Source of the DNA: Branchiostoma floridae
Taxonomy: Eukaryota; Chordata; Leptocardii; Amphioxiformes; Branchiostomatidae
Assembly (NCBI RefSeq): GCF_000003815.2
Contig: NC_049980.1
Coordinates: forward strand, 34,027,141-34,074,892
DNA length: 47,752 bases
Direction: 5' to 3'
A program made the position numbers and the translations under genes. Under the pieces are notes generated by a model. It did no database searches and was not told where the DNA came from. It saw only the letters and a list, made by a program, of their open reading frames with translations. Position 1 is the first letter of the stretch. Every line of letters begins with the position of its first letter. Positions 42,569 through 47,752 of the stretch are shown here, in pieces.

Positions 42569-42625
42569 TTCATTATGACCGGTTCTACTGGAATTCACGC
42601 CGCCAAGGACTGGAAAAAGCTTTGG
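42569..42625 (+). CDS. MS4A-like protein, second coding exon
   Basis: Acceptor ttgtttccatctgtag and consensus donor TGG|GTAAGC bound 57 nt, phase 0 at both ends. They encode FIMTGSTGIHAAKDWKKLW. This completes membrane segment 2 and a short cytoplasmic loop rich in Lys/Trp. The pattern 'small-G-S-x-G-I-x-A-A-K' after segment 2 is the most MS4A-like part of the protein (family pattern: ...ISGSLSIAA...). The unusually small exon fits between the two neighbouring phase-0 exons without a gap. Confidence 0.82.
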
Positions 42626-43937
42626 GTAAGCCATGTCAGATTTGTCTCGTTACATGATGAACAGCATATACTGAAGGCAAGTTGCTGGGTTAACACTCAA
42701 TCAATGAGTTTTGGCTTCAGTGGTCTGTACCTTAAATAGCCTGGATCCCAGACTTTTCCATGGGCCTACACAGGCCAGCACCTCGGCTCCAGGGTCAATA
42801 TTCCCACATGGAACTTTTCCCATCCGTTCCTGAGTTAAACTTTGTGCCAGACTGTTTCCAGGACATAGGTCGTCTCCTCGGCTCCAGGGCCAAAATACTA
42901 CCATGGACATTTTACACCACCCCTCTCTAACAGAGTTTGTTTGTTTGACCTTTATTTATTCATGGCAAGCTCAAATCGGCCTACAAGCCGCTTTTCATAG
43001 AGGTCACGAGGTAAGGGTCAGATAGAATATAACAAAGATGAAAATTTCATTATTTAAGTCCCAATCAATACTATGACAGTAAGGGTTATGCCTCTTTCTG
43101 TCTCATCTCAGCCGGATTGTATCCAAGAGTGTAACTCAGGGAGGGGGGGTGATGAAATTTCCCTGGGGGGATGTTAGCCTTAGAGCCGAGAAGCTGCCAT
43201 ATGTGGGCCCTTGAAACAGCCCGGCATCCAGGCTACACTCTTTAGAGTAACAAGGGTAAAATCCACGATGAGTTTGGCAATTTCACATCAAGACCATCAA
43301 CCCATCTCAGTGTTAATTCATTGCGGGATGTCATTCGGAGCTATTGATGGACCTTTTAGCCGCTGAAGGTCAAAGCTGCCGAGAAAGAAAGCAGGCGGGA
43401 TGACTGTCCCACAGGAGTCTTAAAATGGCGAACACTGACCTTTGAAGGGTAGATGACCTTTATACGATAAACGCTTGATCAATAGACCCAAGGTCAGGTT
43501 GTTGTCCTTTATTAGCTCATCATCTGTCATCAAGTTGGTTCTTTAAATAGCACAGATTTGATCAATAGGTTCTCGGAATCACCCGCTCCTCCTTATTATT
43601 AATTTTTTTGGGGGTTGGGGGCTGTTTTATTCTAAAAATTTAGATAAACATGCATTTCTCTAGTTTATTTAACTATCTATCTATCTATTATGTTTTTTTT
43701 TCACAAAAATGGACGTAATGGTGAAACAGTTGTTCCTTGTCAAACTGTCTTTCATCATCACACTTTTTAAGAGACGTGAAATATATCTTGATGTTTCCAG
43801 TTCGCCAGTTTGTTTGTTTGCTTATTTCGATCTCCATTAGATTTTACTTGTGAGCTTTTTGTTTACAGATCCTTTGTTTCCGGATGATTGATTGGCTTAT
43901 TCATTTGTTGTTTGTTTGTTTGTTTGTTTGTTTACAG
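42626..43937 (+). other. MS4A-like intron
   Basis: No exon recognised. An internal near-repeat 'ctcggctccagggtcaatat / ctcggctccagggccaaaat' is seen around 42783 and 42877. The acceptor side carries a (TTTG)n run. Confidence 0.5.
42935..43040 (-). mobile_element. Dispersed short repeat (family B)
   Basis: Best-preserved copy: on the minus strand it ends 'aataaataaaggtcaaacaaac', a CAAA-type tail. It also contains 'cggcttgtaggccgatttga'. Confidence 0.65.
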
Positions 43938-44036
43938 ATCATGTGTTTCCTGGTGACCAGCGCCGCCTCCGCTCTGGTGGCGACTTTCGTGGTCCTGCCG
44001 CTCGCCTTCATGGCCATCCAGATAGACAAGCCTGAC
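43938..44036 (+). CDS. MS4A-like protein, third coding exon
   Basis: Acceptor gtttgtttacag and consensus donor GAC|GTAAGG bound 99 nt, phase 0 at both ends. The 33 residues are IMCFLVTSAASALVATFVVL then PLAFMAIQIDKPD, membrane segment 3 (about residues 74-101) and the start of the extracellular loop. The exon's last 18 bases plus 14 bases of intron, including the donor, are then repeated, so the true donor is the first of four identical ones. Confidence 0.85.
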
Positions 44037-44145
44037 GTAAGGGTTCTATAGAGATAGACAAGCCTGACGTAAGGGTTCTATAGAGATAGACAAGCCTGAC
44101 GTAAGGGTTCTATAGAGATAGACAAGCCTGACGTAAGGGTTTGTC
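44019..44145 (+). repeat. 32-bp tandem repeat (4 copies) of exon end plus donor
   Basis: The unit 'atagacaagcctgac|gtaagggttctatagag' is perfectly repeated. Identical GTAAGG donors lie at 44037, 44069, 44101 and 44133. Use of any later donor reads an in-frame TAG (GTA AGG GTT CTA TAG) and truncates the protein. The lack of divergence implies a recent expansion. Confidence 0.97.
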
Positions 44146-44146
44146 C

Positions 44147-44663
44147 TAACGTGTTTCTATGACAAACAGCCACCCGTTTCTTTTAGACATATTTAGAAAT
44201 ACATTGCTTATCAACTGTTGTTCTAATCACATTCTGTGTGCAGTAGTGGTGACTACTTCGGTGATTTCCACATCCCATTTAATTGGTGTCTTAAAGTTGT
44301 AAGGCGAACAATTTGACAAGCACGATTGGACGTAAACGCAAACGGAAACAAGATGGCACGTACATGACATCAAATTCCAAGCCCCAGTGATGATTCCGAC
44401 GAAAGCGATATGATTTTGACATAAGTCCAGCCTGTAAGTAATTCCTGTATGTGGTCTGGGTTCAAAGAGGTGCGTTTTTGACCAGCTGTAATCAAGCCGT
44501 AAACGTTAGACAGGGCTAGCCCTTTGTAAAAGCTAGTTGGGCAGTCCTGGCTGTGCGTACCGAACACCCAAACCAATAAATAAATAAAAGGAAACTTGAG
44601 TGGCCTAAGTTGAAAACGATGCACGGATGATAGATAGTTTGATTTTCCCGTCCTCTTCCCCAG
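44147..44663 (+). other. MS4A-like intron
   Basis: No exon or clear repeat recognised; open frames on the minus strand here are shadows. Confidence 0.5.
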
Positions 44664-44783
44664 CCCAACCGGCTCGCCGTGGACGGCATCCTGTTCGCCT
44701 CTGCCCTGCTGCAGGGGCTCCTGTCCGGCGCCACCTTCTTCATGGCGTTCTGCGGCTGCTGCACGGCCAAGGGCAGGAAGAGG
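44664..44783 (+). CDS. MS4A-like protein, fourth coding exon
   Basis: Acceptor tcctcttccccag precedes 40 codons up to donor AGG|GTGAGA. An alternative in-phase donor 12 bp on (CCG|GTACGT, 44796) would add VRYP. It encodes the end of the outer loop, membrane segment 4 (GILFASALLQGLLSGATFFM, about residues 114-135), then a juxtamembrane CGCC cluster and basic tail start (TAKGRKR). Cysteines next to the inner membrane face are typical palmitoylation sites. About 55 bp of the exon's end and donor region are duplicated 140 bp downstream. In that copy the GTGAGA donor has become ATGAGA while GTACGT is kept. Confidence 0.85.
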
Positions 44784-44955
44784 GTGAGATATCCGGTACG
44801 TCACCTGAGAACCCACACATCACACAACCCACACATCACAGAACCCACACATCACATAACCCACACTTACAGAACCCACACATGGCGTTCTGCGGCTGCT
44901 GCACGGCCAAGGGCAGGAAGAGGATGAGATATCCGGTACGTCACATGAGAATACA
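44741..44955 (+). repeat. Duplication (140 bp offset) of exon end and donor
   Basis: 44741-44800 recurs at 44881-44940 with one change (agggtgaga to aggatgaga). The interval is filled by 14-15-bp units of 'acccacacatcaca'. The second copy is an orphan exon end with one intact donor (GTACGT) and no acceptor of its own. Confidence 0.95.
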
Positions 44956-45284
44956 CACATTACAGATCGTCTTGCACTGTGTCAAAAAAGAAGGCGAACC
45001 CAATACGTTAGAGTTCAGAGTAGACTTAACAAGACCATTCCCATTAAAGCTGCTGGAAAGAAGTTGTACCGGTACATACGTACAGTAGCGTGTACAACTC
45101 CTCGCTTCTTGTAGGACAGCTGTACGTCGTAAGAACATGTAAGAGAGGTTAGAGCTTATGATATATAGTTTATCGAATATCGAATAATCGCAGAAGGATT
45201 ATCAGAGTTTTCGTGTTACTCAAATATCGAAAACTAGGGAATTTATCTTGAAGCAAAAATACATTTCTTGTTTCTCCATCTCAG
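44956..45284 (+). other. MS4A-like intron
   Basis: No exon or recognised repeat. A 'caaaaaagaaggcgaaccca' segment resembles 4726-4740 (minor). Confidence 0.4.
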
Positions 45285-45381
45285 CGTCAAACACCTGCAG
45301 TTGGCGTCATGAACGCAGGGGACTCCCTAGCGACCGTGACCGTGACGAACAGCCCTTACCTGCACCACTCCCCTGCCCACG
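45285..45381 (+). CDS. MS4A-like protein, fifth coding exon (cytoplasmic tail)
   Basis: Acceptor gtttctccatctcag; 97 nt ending at G|GTACTT. It enters in phase 0 and leaves in phase 1. It encodes RQTPAVGVMNAGDSLATVTV then TNSPYLHHSPAH, a Ser/Thr-rich hydrophilic cytoplasmic tail that could be phosphorylated. The donor is moderate. The one-base remainder G joins GT of the last exon to give Gly before PPPSY, which supports the model. Confidence 0.78.
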
Positions 45382-46006
45382 GTACTTTTGCTTAAAGGTA
45401 CTCGATGTAAGATTAGGAAGAAGTCTCGAGTTTTCTGGTCGTTTCCGTACATGGTAAATCGAATCCATCCATCTGCATTGTACATGCAATGAATCGTCTT
45501 ACGAGAGGGACGTCAAACGGGGGTCCCGTGCTCGAGGAGGTGCCTCGACCACGTTAAACAGCCTCATTACTCATAATTTGTGTACCTACTCACTGGCAAA
45601 ATTCACAAGATGATTATCATTATCATAATATGTGTTGAGTGAATATGTGTGGCCGTTCACCATGTGTTGTGCAGAGACTTGTAGAAAACTTTATTTGTTT
45701 TCGCCACTCCAACGTTACTAGTATTTATTCGTACCTTACAAAAGTAAGGGAAACTTGGTGTGGATAATATCTATATTGCGTTGTTTTAATTGGGGGAAGT
45801 ATGGAATTTTTTATGCAAATGTATTAGAATTGTCTGTAAATATGTAAAAAAAAAACATGAAGAATATTTTCTGTTTTGCCTCCAAATCCTACATTAAGCA
45901 AGTTTAAAGGTCATTGCGATTTTTCAAGAACTGCTTCTGTCAAACCCGGTAGCATTGAGACTTTAGTATTTCAGTCAGAAACTCTAGTTCACTGTGGCTA
46001 TTGACG
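45382..46006 (+). other. MS4A-like last intron
   Basis: No exon recognised; ends with the MITE at 46007-46135 close to the last acceptor. Confidence 0.5.
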
Positions 46007-46135
46007 TACTCTCCAAGTAGAGGTTAGGCTCCGGCCGCGAGACATCATGCAATAAAACAGTACAAAATAAAGTCCGATAAAAAGGCCTAAAAGTGTCAAG
46101 AAAACAGCCAGAGCCTTACCTCTGCTTGGAGAGTA
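46007..46135. mobile_element. Palindromic MITE (family A) with 9-bp target duplication
   Basis: Ends TACTCTCCAAGTAGAGG / CCTCTGCTTGGAGAGTA. CTATTGACG flanks it on both sides (45998-46006 and 46136-46144). It is internally deleted compared with 14271-14468. It sits 37 bp before the last MS4A-like exon, so its insertion spaced the intron's branch-point region. Confidence 0.88.
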
Positions 46136-46172
46136 CTATTGACGAGCTTATTGACCGTTTCCCATTTTCCAG

Positions 46173-46267
46173 GTCCGCCTCCATCGTACGATGACGTCAT
46201 GAGAGCGTCACCTCGGGGAGACCGTCATTGGTTGTTCATTCGGACAACAGCAAGAATAGCGAGCTGA
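46173..46267 (+). CDS. MS4A-like protein, last coding exon with PPxY motif
   Basis: Acceptor gtttcccattttccag; two bases complete Gly, then PPPSYDDVMRASPRGDRHWL and FIRTTARIAS, stop TGA at 46265-46267. PPSY (residues about 181-184) is a PY motif, the ligand of WW domains such as those of NEDD4-family ubiquitin ligases. PPSYDDV tails are common in small multi-pass membrane proteins. Total protein length is about 209 residues (213 with the alternative fourth-exon donor), normal for MS4A proteins. The 3'UTR runs almost at once into retroelement-derived repeat. Confidence 0.83.
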
Positions 46268-46309
46268 AATGTCTAGTTAATTCTGTCTGTATCTCTATCT
46301 CGTGATATT

Positions 46310-46626
46310 TGCGTAACACACCGACTTCTAGATCTGTATCTGTATCTGTGTAGCCGGTATAACGTCCCTTCGGCGTAACACACCAGCTTCTGTATCTGTA
46401 TCTATATAGCCGGTATAACCGCCCTTCGGCGTAACACACCAGCTTCTGTATCTGTATCTATATAGCCGGTATAACCGCCCTTCGGCGTAACACACCAGCT
46501 TCTGTATCTGTATCTATATAGCCGGTATAACCACCCTTCGGCGTAACACACCAGCTTCTGTATCTGTTTCTATATAACCGGTATAACCGCCCTTCGGCGT
46601 AACACACCAGCTTCTGTATCTATATA
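46310..46626 (-). repeat. 56-bp satellite made of the LINE 3' end
   Basis: Five to six head-to-tail copies of the terminal about 56 bp of the LINE found at 7878-8175 (reverse sense: 'gtatctatatagccggtata' ... 'ttcggcgtaacacaccagc'). The copies are very similar, so the expansion is recent. It begins about 45 bp after the MS4A-like stop codon. Confidence 0.92.
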
Positions 46627-46801
46627 TAGTAGAAGTCAGTTAACTGCACAACGGATTAACGCACACTTTTGTTAACTGCACGGAATCACCAAATCCCAAA
46701 CCGGTGCGGTCCAGCTGGATAACTTCGCATTATTGCACCAAACCGGTAATTGCACGAAATTCACTGGCAATAGGCCGTGCAATTAAGTGGCTTCTACTGT
46801 A
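46627..46801. mobile_element. pogo/Tigger-like MITE
   Basis: The terminal inverted repeats 'agtagaagtcagttaactgcac' and 'gtgcaattaagtggcttctact' (inverse, diverged) are flanked by TA. This CAGTAGAAGCC...TTAATTGCAC pattern is typical of pogo/Tigger elements. No transposase remains. Confidence 0.75.
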
Positions 46802-46959
46802 GTCGGTCTTTGTATCTGTAATTAGCCGGTAAAACCTCCCTTTTGGCTCGCTCTATAAGATTGTGGAGTGCATAGATACAAGTCGACTTCGTCAGAAAGG
46901 TAGTCAAACGTAAAAGTCGAAGGAGAAACAGCTGGGAAGAGCGAAAACTCAAAATCGTA

Positions 46960-47430
46960 GAGCCATGCAAGTAAAGTTCGTAATAGTTATCACCCCTTAG
47001 ATGTACATTATACAATCTGGCAGGCATCGACGTACCCTTCCACAAGATAGATTATGTAAATTTTGTAACTCATGAAGATGGAATACATTTCTTACTAGAT
47101 TGTGCACTGTATGAAAACGAGCTCTGCTAAAATCAATTCAGCTTGACAAGAGAGGTGACGTTAATACAGTATCAAAGCAGGCCACTTTCAAGTACTTGAT
47201 GTCATACACAAATGTTATGGATGCTATGTTATGTGATGGACGAAGTATGTAATTATGACGCCATGTGTTTTGAAAAGAGACAAGATACTCTACATTTGTA
47301 GAGTGTTTAGTATTATGTTATTTAATATTAACGTTGTTGTTATTGTTTTCTCTCATATTCATGACACCGTGAATGGTCTGCTATCTATTTACCCCTTGGG
47401 AATGAATGTGCAATAAAGATTATCATAAGA
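46960..47430 (+). mobile_element. LINE C-terminal fragment and 3'UTR
   Basis: One frame reads DYVNFVTHEDGIHFLLDCAL then YENEL, a decayed form of the Cys-domain motif CxxC...EDExHFLLxCxLY. The 3' part ends 'aatgtgcaataaagattatcat', like the ends at 4822-4860 and 25097-25133. Stops interrupt the frame; it is a dead copy. Confidence 0.7.
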
Positions 47431-47752
47431 TCAATTGTTGTATGTCCACACGTTGTACATGTTCATAGTACAGCTTTACCATTCCGATATAGTTGTCATG
47501 TGATTGCTTAGGCAGTACATATACTCGTCTCTTGAGACGGACAGGACCGAGGAAGATGGTTGTCATACATCATTACATTTTGCAGGTGGACATGAACTGT
47601 GTAGAAGCACCATCTAACGCCCCTTTCCATCATTGCATCCACAAATGTCCATGTTTAACAAATAGCAGCGAAAAGACTAGTCAACATAACATTATGATTC
47701 TTAAAGTAAAAAAAAATGCGCCGTGTATAATCGTAGTTACTGTTGAGTTCAA
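47431..47752. other. Nothing firmly recognised to window end
   Basis: A possible acceptor (cattttgcag) at about 47585 is followed by a frame that stays open to the window end. The composition is not convincing, so no exon is called. Confidence 0.35.

Noticed and set aside
44370-44816. 148-codon minus frame over the fourth MS4A-like exon
   Set aside because: Antisense shadow of a real exon with good plus-strand splice sites and phase.
47586-47752. Frame open to the window end after a possible acceptor
   Set aside because: AT-rich composition with poly-lysine from an A-run, no recognisable motif, and truncated by the window; too weak.

Overview
The window looks like nuclear DNA of an invertebrate chordate, most likely a lancelet (Branchiostoma); this is inference. 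It has small exons in large introns, many short decayed LINE, SINE and MITE copies, and abundant micro- and minisatellites. It also carries TTAGGG-type interstitial repeats and an SPDEF-class ETS gene. Six runs of N show a draft assembly, so exon models crossing gaps are incomplete.

Left part (1-9.1 kb): repeats, plus candidate exons of an unidentified minus-strand gene (9046-9099, 5228-5355, possibly 3082-3243). Its first exon lies head-to-head with a likely 5'UTR exon of the next gene (about 9400-9647), with five CACCTG/CAGGTG boxes between 9402 and 9574.

Middle (9.4-29.3 kb): a plus-strand SPDEF/Pdef-type ETS transcription factor. Exons are 11398-12619 (N-terminal region), 16144-16278 (pointed domain, running into a gap), 17973-18047 (linker), 23489-23575 (first part of the ETS domain) and 29044-29219 (rest of the ETS domain and stop). 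Visible phases agree (phase 1 throughout); the pointed exon's 3' end is lost in a gap.

Right part (30.4-47.7 kb): a plus-strand four-transmembrane MS4A/CD20-like gene, with six exons between 39764 and 46267 giving about 209 residues and a C-terminal PPSY motif. Upstream lie a small TATA-driven candidate gene (34713-36070), two candidate minus-strand exons of an unknown helical protein (39211-39370, 36515-36736), and a perfect RFX X-box palindrome (30919-30932).

Most striking: seven tandem repeats in this one window are built from an exon edge plus its splice site or stop codon. They range from two copies (three cases, unit 140-141 bp) through 4, 8 and about 11 copies to roughly 35-40. The result is arrays of decoy splice donors and acceptors beside the true exons of three genes.
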